Positions 42,881 through 52,476 of a stretch of 64,000 nucleotides of DNA are shown in pieces. The stretch comes from Bog-756 sp963738545 (GTDB lineage Bacteria; Actinomycetota; Acidimicrobiia; Acidimicrobiales; RAAP-2): contig CAVTXA010000002.1 in the NCBI GenBank assembly GCA_963738545.1, positions 124,001 to 188,000 of the forward strand, written 5' to 3'. Position 1 is the stretch's first letter, and each line of letters begins with the position of its first letter. The position numbers and the translations under genes are program-made. The notes beneath the pieces are model-generated. The model had not been told where the DNA came from and made no database searches. It was given only the letters and a program-made list of their open reading frames with translations.

Positions 42881-43011
42881 ACCGACAGGCGATGGCGTCC
42901 CTTCGCCCGGCGCGACCGGATCACCGCCCGGCCGGCCTTGGTCGACATGCGCTTGCGGAACCCGTGCGTCTTCGCCCGCTTCCGAACGTTTGGCTGATAG
43001 GTGCGTTTCAT
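42877..43011 (-). CDS. rpmH: 50S ribosomal protein bL34
   Basis: This 44-aa basic protein of the large subunit is exactly the family length. It begins MKRTYQPNVRKRAKTHGFR and ends RSRRAKGRHRLSV, all standard L34. GGAAGTGGATGG precedes the ATG. It is the first gene of the operon that continues through rnpA, yidD, yidC and jag, reading away from dnaA. The entire gene lies in an alternative open frame of rnpA. Confidence 0.97.
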   Translation of the reverse strand: MKRTYQPNVRKRAKTHGFRKRMSTKAGRAVIRSRRAKGRHRLSV

Positions 43012-43366
43012 CCATCCACTTCCTTCCTCTCCCTGGACCGTGGACATTGGCGTCGCGTTCGGCAGGGGGCCCGGTCACAGGGATCAGGGCATTCCCCTAC
43101 ATGCTAGGCGCGAATCGGCGTCCGCTCTAGTCGAAGGTCGGGAGGCACGCTGAGTGGTCACGGTGTACCGTTCCGAGCAAAGCAAGCATCGCTGCCGGCC
43201 GGGAGAGTGCGGTCTGTCACAACGCTTGCGCTGGAGAACGACGCAGGACAACAAGACGGAAACGACGCTCCACCCCGATCCTGACGGAGCGCACACCCAT
43301 CGGTACTCGTCCACAGCTGTGGATATCTTTGTGGACCGATTGAACCGTCCAAGGGCGGAGGCCCAC
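43012..43366. promoter_or_regulatory. dnaA-rpmH divergent intergenic region
   Basis: This region carries the rpmH operon and dnaA promoters. The palindrome TCCACAGCTGTGGA (43310-43323) contains TGTGGATAT (43318-43326), one mismatch from a DnaA box, about 40 nt before the dnaA start, which suits dnaA autoregulation. A second weak match (TTTGTGGAC) follows at 43328-43336. No other gene is seen; the open frame running into it from dnaA is not supported. Confidence 0.6.
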
Positions 43367-44794
43367 GTGAACGACACTGATGAGTTGTGGATATTGTGCT
43401 CGGAGGCCCTGCGTGAGCAGGTTTCCGACTCGATCTGGCAGGCCTATCTCTCCGGAATTACGCCCCTCTCCATCGAAGGTGGCGAGATCGTGCTCGGTGT
43501 GCCGAACACCCTGATCAGGGATCGGGTCGAGTCGCGGTTCCTCGGACTCATCCAGGACACCGTCACCGGAACGGTGGGCAGACACCTTGTGGTCCAACTC
43601 GAAGTAGTCGCCCCCACCCCCGAACCGGCCGAAGAGTCACTTCCGCCCGAGTCCATGTCGCCCCACACGGCGGCGTCGCTGCCCGTCACCGACCGGGCCC
43701 CCGCATCGCCATGGAGAGATACCTCGTCCACCTCGTCGGCCAACGGTCGCGGTGGCACCTTCGAATCACCCGTGCTCGACCCCCGCTACACCTTCGACAC
43801 CTTCGTCATCGCCTCTTCCAACCGGTTTGCCCATGCCGCCGCTCAATCGGTCGCCGAATCTCCGGCCCAGTCCTACAACCCCCTGTTCATCTACGGCGAC
43901 GCCGGGTTGGGCAAGACGCACCTCCTCCATGCCATCGGCAACTACGTGCTCGACAACTTCAGCGGGCGCCACGTCCGGTACCTGACCACCGAGACGTACA
44001 TGAACGAGTTTGTCGATGCCATCCGGACCAACGCCACCACCGCGTTCAAGCGCCGCTACCGGGAGTGTGACGTACTCCTCATCGACGACGTCCAGTTCAT
44101 GGAGCGTAAGGAGTCCCTCCAAGAGGAGTTCTTCCATACCTTCAACTCGTTGTACGGAGCATCGAAGCAGATCGTTCTCACCTCGGACCGTCCACCCAAG
44201 TCCATAGCCACCCTGGAGGACCGGCTCCGCAGCCGGTTCCTCTCCGGGCTGATCACCATCGTGCAGCCCCCCGATCTCGAGACCCGCCTGGCCATTCTCC
44301 AGGCCAAGGCCGAACACGAGCAGGTCGACGTCCCTGACGACGTGCTCGACTTCATCGCCACCCACGTGAAGGACAACATTCGGGAGCTCGAAGGAGCCCT
44401 GATCCGAGTCACGGCCTTCGCCAGCCTCTACCGCCAGCCCATGAGCAGGGAGCTGGCCGAACAGGTCCTCTCCGACATCGTCTCGGCCCACCAGCCCCGC
44501 CGCATCACTCCCCAAGTGATCCTGGACGCGACCTCCGAGACCTTCGGGTTCTCCGTCGAGGAGCTGTGTGGGCCCAACCGGCGCCGTCCTCTGGTCACGG
44601 CCCGACAGGTCAGCATGTACGTCTTCCGGGAGCTGACCGACTTCAGCTATCCGGCCATCGGCCGTGAATTCGGTGGACGCGACCACTCCACCGTGATGCA
44701 CGCCGTTGACAAGATTGCCGGCCTGATGAAGGAGCGACATCAGATCTACAACCAGGTCACCGATCTCATCGTCCGGATCAAGAGCGGTGCGTGA
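43367..44794 (+). CDS. dnaA: Chromosomal replication initiator DnaA
   Basis: This AAA+ initiator binds DnaA boxes and melts oriC, 475 aa. Domain I (about 1-85) starts LWILCSEALREQVSDSIWQAYL, and domain II is a Ser/Thr/Pro linker (about 90-150). Domain III has Walker A GDAGLGKTHLLHAIGNY, Walker B LLIDDVQF, and sensor regions ending LEGALIRVTAFA. Domain IV has ARQVSMYVFRELTDFSYPAIG and the signature GGRDHSTVMHA. The GTG at 43367 is preceded by GGAGG at 5 nt; the open frame upstream lacks DnaA similarity. Confidence 0.97.
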   Translation: MNDTDELWILCSEALREQVSDSIWQAYLSGITPLSIEGGEIVLGVPNTLIRDRVESRFLGLIQDTVTGTVGRHLVVQLEVVAPTPEPAEESLPPESMSPHTAASLPVTDRAPASPWRDTSSTSSANGRGGTFESPVLDPRYTFDTFVIASSNRFAHAAAQSVAESPAQSYNPLFIYGDAGLGKTHLLHAIGNYVLDNFSGRHVRYLTTETYMNEFVDAIRTNATTAFKRRYRECDVLLIDDVQFMERKESLQEEFFHTFNSLYGASKQIVLTSDRPPKSIATLEDRLRSRFLSGLITIVQPPDLETRLAILQAKAEHEQVDVPDDVLDFIATHVKDNIRELEGALIRVTAFASLYRQPMSRELAEQVLSDIVSAHQPRRITPQVILDATSETFGFSVEELCGPNRRRPLVTARQVSMYVFRELTDFSYPAIGREFGGRDHSTVMHAVDKIAGLMKERHQIYNQVTDLIVRIKSGA

Positions 44795-45135
44795 TCGACG
44801 GTTGACACACTTCACCCGAAGCGACCCCACACCACCGACATCTCATTCCGCTGGCCACCACCGGGTGGGAGCCCTTCTTCTTTCCAGAGGTTGTGCACTA
44901 TCTGTGGATATCTGCCACTCAGCCTGGGGTAATTCTGTGAACGTTGGTGAACTTGTCCATAACCCGTCACCCTCTACACACCCTCCCCGGTGTCGGTACA
45001 GGAAACAGTGGATAGAGCGGGGATGACCGAACCCCCTCTGAACTGGGACGATACAGGTTCATCCCCAATCCACAGGGCTTATTACCATCACTATTCAATT
45101 AGATCTATAAAACAAAAACGAGAAAGGACTCCCTG
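44795..45135. other. Putative chromosomal replication origin oriC
   Basis: This 341-bp dnaA-dnaN gap contains several DnaA-box-like sequences: TGTGGATAT (44903-44911), TTGTCCATAA (44953-44962), AGTGGATAG (45007-45015) and CAATCCACA (45066-45074). An AT-rich tract follows (about 45076-45126, CTTATTACCATCACTATTC and TCTATAAAACAAAAACGAG), a likely unwinding element directly before dnaN. Location, boxes and AT content agree with the usual actinobacterial origin. No coding sequence is seen. Confidence 0.85.
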
Positions 45136-46281
45136 GTGAAGTTTCGATGCGAGCGTGACTCCCTGGTGGAAGTACTCACCACTGCAGGCCGTGCCGTGAG
45201 TGCCCGCACCACAGCCATGGCGCTGGGTGGGGTCAGGATCGAGGCGTCGGGCAATCACCTGGCCGTGGTCGGTACCGACCTGGATCTCACCGTGCACGCC
45301 TCCACGGAAGCCATCGGGATCACCGATGGCGTCTGTGTCGCTCCGGCCCGCCTCCTGGCTGACATTGTGCGGTCCCTGGAGCCGGGTGCGGTGACGATCG
45401 AGTCTGAAGGGGAGAAGGTGGAGATCGGGGCGGCACGGTCGCGCTTCAGCCTCAGGACCTTCCCGGTCGACGACTTTCCGACACTTCCCGATCCTCCGCA
45501 GCCCGCCACGTTCCTTCCCGCCGACAGCCTGGCCGGAGCGCTTCGCCAGGTGGTCCGGGCCGCGTCCAGCGATGACGCCCGACCTCTGCTCACCGGCGTC
45601 CTGATCGCCGCTGAGGGGAGCGGTGTGCGGCTGGTGGCAACCGACTCGTACCGTTTGGCCATGCGTGACATCGACGGGAGCGACGCCCTCGTCGACAGTG
45701 CGCAGATCCTGGTGCCGGCGAGGGCCCTGGCCGAGCTGCAGAGGCTATCGGTGCTCGGTTCGGCGGCCAAGGAGACGGGAGGGTCTAGCGAAGGAGACGA
45801 CGCGGTCGGGCCGACCGTCGGGCTCTCGGTCGGTGAACACGACGTGACCTTCACTGCGGGAGGAGTCAAGGTGAGCACCCGACTTCTCGATGGGAGCTAT
45901 CCCGACTACCGCCAACTCATCCCGGCCGACTATCCCAACCGACTCCACGTCGGCAAGGACTCACTGCTCGACGCCCTCCGGCGGGTGAGGCTGCTGGTCC
46001 GGGACAACACCACGCCGGTTCGGCTGTCGATGCGCTCGGGCGGGGTGGATCTGACGGTGGTGTCCCAAGAGGTCGGGGACGCCAGCGAGACCGTCGACGC
46101 CGACTTCGACGGCACCGAACTGACCATCGCCTTCAACCCCACGTATCTGATCGACGGGGTTGAGGCCGTCACCGGCGACGAGGTGCTGCTCGAGACCGTG
46201 GATGCCACGAAGCCGGCGACCGTCCGGGCGGCGGAGGAGACCAACTTCCGGTACCTGTTGATGCCGGTACGGGTGTCCTGA
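45136..46281 (+). CDS. dnaN: DNA polymerase III beta clamp
   Basis: This is the sliding clamp, 381 aa, three repeated domains of about 120 residues. It begins MKFRCERDSLVEVLTTAGRAVSAR. RPLLTGVLIAAEGSGVRLVATDSYRLAM and LLDGSYPDYRQLIP are typical, and the C terminus TNFRYLLMPVRVS has the conserved YxLMPxR partner-pocket motif. The GTG at 45136 is preceded by AAAGGA. It lies immediately after the AT-rich end of oriC. Confidence 0.97.
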   Translation: MKFRCERDSLVEVLTTAGRAVSARTTAMALGGVRIEASGNHLAVVGTDLDLTVHASTEAIGITDGVCVAPARLLADIVRSLEPGAVTIESEGEKVEIGAARSRFSLRTFPVDDFPTLPDPPQPATFLPADSLAGALRQVVRAASSDDARPLLTGVLIAAEGSGVRLVATDSYRLAMRDIDGSDALVDSAQILVPARALAELQRLSVLGSAAKETGGSSEGDDAVGPTVGLSVGEHDVTFTAGGVKVSTRLLDGSYPDYRQLIPADYPNRLHVGKDSLLDALRRVRLLVRDNTTPVRLSMRSGGVDLTVVSQEVGDASETVDADFDGTELTIAFNPTYLIDGVEAVTGDEVLLETVDATKPATVRAAEETNFRYLLMPVRVS

Positions 46282-46306
46282 ACCGACGGACGGCCCTGCC
46301 GACGTC

Positions 46307-47419
46307 GTGTACCTCGTATCCCTGACCATCGCTGATTTCCGCAACATCGTCGAGCTGTCCATCGAGCCGGACCCGGTCGGCACGACCGTAATCACCGGTC
46401 GCAACGGCGCCGGCAAGACCAGCGTCCTCGAGGCCATCAGCTATCTGTCGACCCTCCAGTCCTTCCGGGGGTCACCTCGTGAGGCCATGGTCCGCCGAGG
46501 AGCGGACCAAGCCATTCTTCGTGCGGAGACCCTGGTCGAGGGCAGGGCGGTGACCATCGAGGCGGAAATCTCGGCCACGGGTCGATCACGGACCATGGTC
46601 AACCGGCAGAGTGTCCGTCGCCGGGGCGACCTGCACCAGGCGCTCCGGACCACCGTGTTCTCGCCCGAGGACATCGGTGTGGTCCGCTCCGGACCAGCCG
46701 AGCGACGCCGATTCCTGGACGAGGCCCTGGCCGTGGTCGATCCGAAAGCGGCACGGGCCGCCGAGGAGGTGGACAAGATCCTGCGGCAACGCACCGCGCT
46801 CCTCCGCTCCTCGGGCCGGCGCCTTGCACCCGAGGTGGCCGACACCCTCGACGTGTGGGACGCGCGACTCGACACCGCAGGCACCTCGCTGGTCGAGGCC
46901 AGAGAGCAGTTGGTGGGGGAGTTGGCCCCTCTGGCGGTCGTGCACTACTCACGTCTCGCCGGCAGGGCTACCGAACTGGGCCTGAGCTATGTCCGTTCGT
47001 GGTACGGACGCCTGTCCGACGCCCTGGTTGAGGCGAGAGCCAAGGATGTCGAGCGGGGGGTGACCTCCGTCGGCCCGCACCGGGACGAACTGGAACTGAC
47101 CGTTGGTGGACTACCCAGTCGGACCCATGCGTCCCAAGGGGAGCAACGCTCCCTGGCCCTAGCCCTGCAGCTGGCCGCCCACCAGCTGGCCACGGACCGA
47201 CTGGGATCGGCACCCGTATTGCTCCTCGATGACGTCTTCTCGGAACTGGACCCCTTCCGCTCCCAGGCCCTGCTGGCCGGGTTGCCGAAGGGACAAACTC
47301 TCTTGACCACCGCCCTGCCCGCGCCGGCCGAGGTGGAGCCGGCCCGGGTCTACGGGGTGGAGGCAGGGGGGCGGACCGGCGTGGTCGAACCTTCAGTACC
47401 CGAGGTGGAGCAGCGCTAG
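46307..47419 (+). CDS. recF: DNA replication and repair protein RecF
   Basis: This SMC-like ATPase loads RecA at gaps, 370 aa. Walker A is TGRNGAGKTSVLEA. TVFSPEDIGVVRSGPAERRRFLDEAL, the signature TSVGPHRDELEL and SQGEQRSLALALQLA, and Walker B VLLLDDVFSELD are complete. It starts with GTG 25 nt after dnaN. Its stop (TAG) overlaps the dciA GTG by 1 nt. Confidence 0.95.
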   Translation: MYLVSLTIADFRNIVELSIEPDPVGTTVITGRNGAGKTSVLEAISYLSTLQSFRGSPREAMVRRGADQAILRAETLVEGRAVTIEAEISATGRSRTMVNRQSVRRRGDLHQALRTTVFSPEDIGVVRSGPAERRRFLDEALAVVDPKAARAAEEVDKILRQRTALLRSSGRRLAPEVADTLDVWDARLDTAGTSLVEAREQLVGELAPLAVVHYSRLAGRATELGLSYVRSWYGRLSDALVEARAKDVERGVTSVGPHRDELELTVGGLPSRTHASQGEQRSLALALQLAAHQLATDRLGSAPVLLLDDVFSELDPFRSQALLAGLPKGQTLLTTALPAPAEVEPARVYGVEAGGRTGVVEPSVPEVEQR

Positions 47420-47736
47420 TGGCACCGTCCTCCGACCGGGGTGACACCGGGCCCCGGCCACTCGACGCCTCGCTCGACGCCGTATCGAGGAACCTGGGCA
47501 TGCGGGACTCGAGGGGGCTGGGGCGCCTGTTCGCCCACTGGTCCGAGATCGTGGGTCCGGGCATGGCTGAGCACGTGCGTCCGGTGCGGCTGGACAAGGA
47601 GTCCCTGGTGGTCAGCGTGGACCACCCGGCCTGGGCCACCCAGGTGCGCCGGATGGGGGACCAGCTCCTCGACCGGGTGGCCGACGAGACCGGAGCCCAG
47701 CGTCCGTCGCGTGTGGAGGTCCGGGTCCAGCGCTGA
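47419..47736 (+). CDS. dciA: DciA-type helicase loader (DUF721)
   Basis: This 105-aa protein belongs to the DUF721 family, whose DciA member assists loading of DnaB in bacteria lacking DnaC or DnaI. The KH-like core has LGRLFAHWSEIVGPGMAEHVRPVRLDKESLVVSVDHPAWATQVRRMGDQLL with the conserved W..IVG and W..ql motifs. Position between recF and gyrB matches Rv0004. The GTG start overlaps the recF stop. It should act on the DnaB encoded at 14.6-16 kb. Confidence 0.92.
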   Translation: MAPSSDRGDTGPRPLDASLDAVSRNLGMRDSRGLGRLFAHWSEIVGPGMAEHVRPVRLDKESLVVSVDHPAWATQVRRMGDQLLDRVADETGAQRPSRVEVRVQR

Positions 47737-47905
47737 TCGGACCTGTCCACCCCTGACCATCGGTCAGCTAGGTCACACCCGAGGGCTACACTGGAGTCTT
47801 GGAATCAGGGGACCGCCACCGTCTCCGGAACGCCCCGAGCGCACCGCCGACGGGCTCGTCCCGCTGGTTCCCGATCAGTTACCCGATGTTGGAAAGGGCG
47901 CGCCT
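47737..47905 (+). promoter_or_regulatory. gyrB upstream region
   Basis: This 169-bp gap contains TACACT near 47793 as a possible -10 element of the gyrBA promoter. No gene is seen. Frames open in this gap read continuously into gyrB but lack gyrase similarity before 47906. Confidence 0.4.
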
Positions 47906-49855
47906 GTGGCGCTGAAACGAGACGACGACGACGGCGGGGTAGCTCCGACCTACAACGCCGAGGACATCACCGTATTGGAAGGTCTGGACCCGGTCCGGAA
48001 GCGTCCGGGGATGTACATCGGATCGACCGGCCCGACCGGTCTCCATCACCTGGTGTGGGAGGTGGTGGACAACGCGGTGGACGAGGCCATGGCCGGCTAC
48101 TGCACCCAGATCGACGTCACCTTGCTGGCTGACGGCGGGGTGCGGGTGGCCGACGACGGGCGCGGGTTCCCCACCGGACCGATGAAGGGACAGAAGGGGA
48201 AGTCGGCGGCCGAGGTCGTGCTCACCGTGCTCCACGCGGGCGGCAAGTTCGGCGAGGGGGGTGGGTACAAGGTTTCCGGCGGGCTCCACGGTGTGGGGAT
48301 CTCGGTAGTCAACGCCCTGTCCACCCGGCTGGTCCTGGAGATCGACCGCGACGGCGACCACCACACCCTCGAGTTCAAGGACGGTGGCAAACCCATCGGC
48401 AAACTCGAGGTCACCGGCAAGGCCCCGCGGGGACGAACCGGCTCCACGGTCACGTTCTGGCCCGACGCCTCCATCTTCGAAGAGGTCGAATTCCGAGCCC
48501 AGACCGTCACGGAGCGCCTTCAGGTGATGGCGTTCCTCAACAAGGGGCTCGAGATCCGGTTCGTCGACGAGCGACCAGACGAGAAAGTGTCCCAGGTCTT
48601 CAAGTACAAGGATGGAATCGTCGACTTCGTCCGCCACCTCAATGCCTCCAAGGAGGCCCTCTTCCGCAAGGTCAGCTCGTTGGAGCAGAAGGAGGAGACG
48701 ATGGAGGTGGAGCTGGCCCTCCAGTGGAACACAGGCTTCTACGAGAGCATCCACTCCTTCGCCAACGGCATCTCGACGATCGACGGCGGTATGCACGAAG
48801 AGGGATTCAAGAAATCGCTCACCAACGTGGCCAACAAGTACGCGCGGGCCAAGGGCACGTTGAAGGAGAAGGACGAGAACCTCCGCGGGGAGGACATCCG
48901 TGAGGGTCTGACCGCCATCATCTCGGTCCGGTTGCAGGACCCCCAGTTCGAAGGCCAGACCAAGGCCAAGCTGGGCAATGTCCCGGTCCGGTCCCTGGTG
49001 GAGCGGGCCACCAACGAGAAGCTGGCCGAGTGGTTCGAGGAGAACCCGAGAGAGGCCGGCCAGATCATCCAGAAGAGCATGTCGGCGGCGCGAGCCAGGG
49101 TGGCGGCCCAATCGGCCCGGGACCTGACCCGTCGCAAGTCGTCGTTGGACGGCGCCGGACTGCCAGGAAAGCTCGTCGACTGCTCCTCACGGGACCCCCG
49201 CGAGAGTGAACTGTTCATCGTGGAGGGGAACTCGGCCGGCGGTTCGGCCAAGGACGCCCGCAACCCCCGTACCCAGGCCATCCTGCCCATCCGCGGGAAG
49301 ATCCTCAACGTCGAGCGGGCGCGCATCGACAAGATGCTGAAGAACACCGAGATCCAGGCTCTCATCGCCGCCATCGGCGCCGGACTGGCCGAGGACTTCG
49401 ACGTGACCAAGGCCCGGTACCACAAGATCATCATTCTGGCCGATGCCGACGTCGATGGATCACACATCCGGACCTTGTTGCTGACGTTCTTCTTCCGCCA
49501 GATGAAGCCGCTAGTCGAGGGGGGCTTCGTCTACGTCGCCCAGCCGCCGCTGTACTCGACGTTGGTGGGCAAGGAGAAGATCTACCTGAAGGACGATGCG
49601 GCCAAGGCGGCGTTCCTGGCCGAGAATCCCAACCACAAGTCGGACTTCCAGCGGCTCAAAGGACTCGGCGAGATGGACTTCGGGGAGCTGCGGGACACCA
49701 CGATGGACCCGGGACGCCGATCCCTCTTGCAGGTGGCCGTGGAGCAGGCGGCCGTGGCCGACGAGGTGTGCTCTGTGCTGATGGGCGAGGACGTCGAGCT
49801 CCGACGGCACTTCATCCAGACCAACGCCAAGGACGTGCGCTTCCTCGACATCTGA
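47906..49855 (+). CDS. gyrB: DNA gyrase subunit B
   Basis: This is the ATPase subunit of type II topoisomerase gyrase, 649 aa. The GHKL ATP site has EVVDNAVDEAM, DGGVRVADDGRGFP and GGLHGVGISVVNALS. The TOPRIM domain has ELFIVEGNSAGGSAKDAR and DADVDGSHIRTLLLTF, and the C-terminal FQRLKGLGEMDFGELRDTTMDP motif is standard. The GTG at 47906 (MALKRDDDD) has GGAAAGG upstream. gyrA follows 76 nt later. Confidence 0.98.
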   Translation: MALKRDDDDGGVAPTYNAEDITVLEGLDPVRKRPGMYIGSTGPTGLHHLVWEVVDNAVDEAMAGYCTQIDVTLLADGGVRVADDGRGFPTGPMKGQKGKSAAEVVLTVLHAGGKFGEGGGYKVSGGLHGVGISVVNALSTRLVLEIDRDGDHHTLEFKDGGKPIGKLEVTGKAPRGRTGSTVTFWPDASIFEEVEFRAQTVTERLQVMAFLNKGLEIRFVDERPDEKVSQVFKYKDGIVDFVRHLNASKEALFRKVSSLEQKEETMEVELALQWNTGFYESIHSFANGISTIDGGMHEEGFKKSLTNVANKYARAKGTLKEKDENLRGEDIREGLTAIISVRLQDPQFEGQTKAKLGNVPVRSLVERATNEKLAEWFEENPREAGQIIQKSMSAARARVAAQSARDLTRRKSSLDGAGLPGKLVDCSSRDPRESELFIVEGNSAGGSAKDARNPRTQAILPIRGKILNVERARIDKMLKNTEIQALIAAIGAGLAEDFDVTKARYHKIIILADADVDGSHIRTLLLTFFFRQMKPLVEGGFVYVAQPPLYSTLVGKEKIYLKDDAAKAAFLAENPNHKSDFQRLKGLGEMDFGELRDTTMDPGRRSLLQVAVEQAAVADEVCSVLMGEDVELRRHFIQTNAKDVRFLDI

Positions 49856-49931
49856 GGTAGCCCCGGGCTCGACACACCTGCATCACGGTCCCGGACGACA
49901 CGAGAACGAATGAGACGGAGAAGGACAGCGC

Positions 49932-52415
49932 ATGCCAGGACGTGACAGCGACGGTCGGGGGACGGGCACCGACGAGGATGTCTCGGGCTTCATCGAGCCC
50001 ATCGAGATCCAAGAGGAGATGGAGCGCTCGTTCCTCGAGTACTCGATGTCGGTCATCGTGTCGCGGGCACTGCCCGACGTGCGGGACGGCCTGAAGCCGG
50101 TCCACCGGCGGATCCTGTACTCCATGTACGACCAGCGCCTGCTGCCCGACCGACCCCACACGAAGTGCGCCAAGGTGGTGGGGGACGTCATGGGCTCCTA
50201 CCACCCCCACGGCGACTCATCGATCTATGAGGCCCTGGCCCGCATGGTCCAGGAGTTCTCCATGCGCCACCCGCTGGTGGACGGCCACGGCAACTTCGGC
50301 GGCACCGGTCCCGACGAGGGTCCGGCGGCCATGCGCTACACCGAGTGTCGGCTGGGTTCGCTGGCCCTCGAGCTGATGGCGGGAATCGATCAGGAGACCG
50401 TCGATTTCACCCCCAACTACGACGCCACCTCCGAAGAGCCGACCGTTCTGCCGTCACGCTTCCCGAACATCCTGGTCAACGGATCGCAAGGCATCGCTGT
50501 GGGGATGGCGACCAACATCCCTCCCCACAACCTCGGCGAGGTGATCGACGCCACCGTGCACCTGCTCGAGCACCCCGAGTCCACCCCGGACGACCTCATG
50601 GCCTTCGTCAAGGGACCGGACTTCCCCACGGGTGCCCTGATCCTTGGGCGCCAGGGAATCCTCGATGCCCTGCGAACCGGCAAGGGCTCCATCAAGCTCC
50701 GGGCAGTGGCCGAGATCGACGAGGGCCGGGACGGCGCCACACGCATCGTGGTCACCGAGATGCCGTACCAGACGTCGGTGGCCACGGTGGAGAAGAAGAT
50801 CTCCGAGTTGGTCAGGACCGGCGACATCGACGGGATCGCCGAGGCCCAGGACGACTCGTCAGGCGGAAAGACCCGGCTGGTCATCCGGCTCAAGCGGGAC
50901 GCCAACGCCAACGTCGTGCTCAACAACCTGTTCAAGCAGACACCCCTGCAGACCAGCTTCAGCGTGAATGCCGTGGCCCTGGTGGACGGGGTGCCGCGCA
51001 CCCTCAATCTGGCGCAGATGCTCACGCACTACGTGGCTCACCAGGTGGAAGTAGTCACCCGGCGGTCGCAGTACCTGCTGGACAAGGCCCGGGCCCGGGC
51101 CCACGTGGTCGAGGGGCTGCTGAAGGCCATCGACATGCTCGACGCAGTGATCGCCGCCATCCGCGGTTCGGCAGACCGCCCGGCAGCGCTGGAGGCACTG
51201 CGGGCCACACCGTTCGATTTCTCCGAGGAGCAGGCCAACCACATCCTCGACATGACCTTGGCCCGGCTCACCCGTCTCGGCCGTACCAACCTCGAGGACG
51301 AGATGGCCAAGCTGCTCGAGGAGATCGCCGAGCTGGAGTCCATCCTCAACGACCCGGCCAAGCTGCGTGGCGTGATCGCCACCGAAATGGGAGAGATCAA
51401 GGACAAGTTCGCCGATGATCGGCGTACGCAGATCACCCACGACCCCGGTGACATGAACGTGGAGGATCTGGTCGACGACGAGGAATTGGTCGTGACCATG
51501 AGTCGTGCCGGGTACATCAAGGCCGTCTCCGCCGACGCCTTCCGCACCCAGGGCCGCGGAGGGCGAGGTATCCAGGGGGCCAAGCTGAAAGAAGAGGATC
51601 TCATCGACGACGTGGTCCACACGTCGTCTCATGCCCACCTCCTGCTGTTCTCCAACCGGGGGAGAGTGTTCCGATTGCGGGCGCTCGAGATACCTATGAA
51701 GGAGCGGACAGCCCGGGGCACGGCCATCGTGAATTTGTTGCCCCTGGCGCCGAACGAAAGCATCCAGGCCATCATCGGGACCCGCGACTTCTCGGCCGAC
51801 AACTACCTGGTGTTCTCCACCAAGCTCGGCCAGATCAAGAAGACGGCCTTCAGCGAGTACGACAAATCCCGACGGGAGGGGTTCATCGCCATCAACCTTC
51901 GGGAGGGGGACGAGCTCGTCCGGGTGGTCGAGACCCACGGTGATGACGACGTCTTCCTCGTGACCCAGTCGGGGATGACGATCCGCTTCTCTGAACAGGA
52001 CGTGCGGGCCATGGGCCGGGATGCCGCCGGCGTGCGCGGCGTGCGTCTGAAGGCCGGAGACGAGGTCGTCTCGTGCGACATCGCCCGGGACGAGGCGGAC
52101 ATCCTCCTCGTCACCGACGCCGGGTACGGCAAGCGGACCAAGGTGGAGCGCTTCAACCGCCAGGCCCGGGGTGGTCAGGGAGTCCGGGGCATCAGGCTGA
52201 CCGCTAAGCGCGGCAAGGTCGTGGCTGCGTTCATGGCCGGACTGGAGGACGAGATCCTGCTCATCTCCACCACCGGTGTCGTCATCCGGACCGCCGTACG
52301 GGAGATCGCCTCCCAGGGTCGGGACGCCACCGGCGTTCGGGTGATGAACCTCGACGACGGTGACGCGGTGGCCGCGGTGGCCCCGGTGGCCGGCGAGGTG
52401 TCGGGAGACGCTTAA
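49932..52415 (+). CDS. gyrA: DNA gyrase subunit A
   Basis: This is the breakage-reunion subunit, 827 aa. It starts with a short polar leader, then FIEPIEIQEEMERSFLEYSMSVIVSRALPDVRDGLKPV. The quinolone region reads HPHGDSSIYEAL, so the E. coli Ser83 position is Ser (the susceptible residue) and the Asp87 position is Glu, a conservative change. The catalytic Tyr lies in AAMRYTECRL. Six beta-pinwheel repeats fill the C-terminal part (for example GRGGRGIQGAKLKEEDLI, the GyrA box). It is cotranscribed with gyrB. Confidence 0.98.
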   Translation: MPGRDSDGRGTGTDEDVSGFIEPIEIQEEMERSFLEYSMSVIVSRALPDVRDGLKPVHRRILYSMYDQRLLPDRPHTKCAKVVGDVMGSYHPHGDSSIYEALARMVQEFSMRHPLVDGHGNFGGTGPDEGPAAMRYTECRLGSLALELMAGIDQETVDFTPNYDATSEEPTVLPSRFPNILVNGSQGIAVGMATNIPPHNLGEVIDATVHLLEHPESTPDDLMAFVKGPDFPTGALILGRQGILDALRTGKGSIKLRAVAEIDEGRDGATRIVVTEMPYQTSVATVEKKISELVRTGDIDGIAEAQDDSSGGKTRLVIRLKRDANANVVLNNLFKQTPLQTSFSVNAVALVDGVPRTLNLAQMLTHYVAHQVEVVTRRSQYLLDKARARAHVVEGLLKAIDMLDAVIAAIRGSADRPAALEALRATPFDFSEEQANHILDMTLARLTRLGRTNLEDEMAKLLEEIAELESILNDPAKLRGVIATEMGEIKDKFADDRRTQITHDPGDMNVEDLVDDEELVVTMSRAGYIKAVSADAFRTQGRGGRGIQGAKLKEEDLIDDVVHTSSHAHLLLFSNRGRVFRLRALEIPMKERTARGTAIVNLLPLAPNESIQAIIGTRDFSADNYLVFSTKLGQIKKTAFSEYDKSRREGFIAINLREGDELVRVVETHGDDDVFLVTQSGMTIRFSEQDVRAMGRDAAGVRGVRLKAGDEVVSCDIARDEADILLVTDAGYGKRTKVERFNRQARGGQGVRGIRLTAKRGKVVAAFMAGLEDEILLISTTGVVIRTAVREIASQGRDATGVRVMNLDDGDAVAAVAPVAGEVSGDA

Positions 52416-52476
52416 GCCGGGCGGAAGACCCATCCGGTGTGGCCGGAGCGTGGTGTAGCGTCGTGCACCGGTTTAC

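Noticed and set aside
43359..43371. CACGTG at the dnaA start as a parS site
   Set aside because: The flanks (GCCCACGTGAACG) lack the TGTT and AACA arms.
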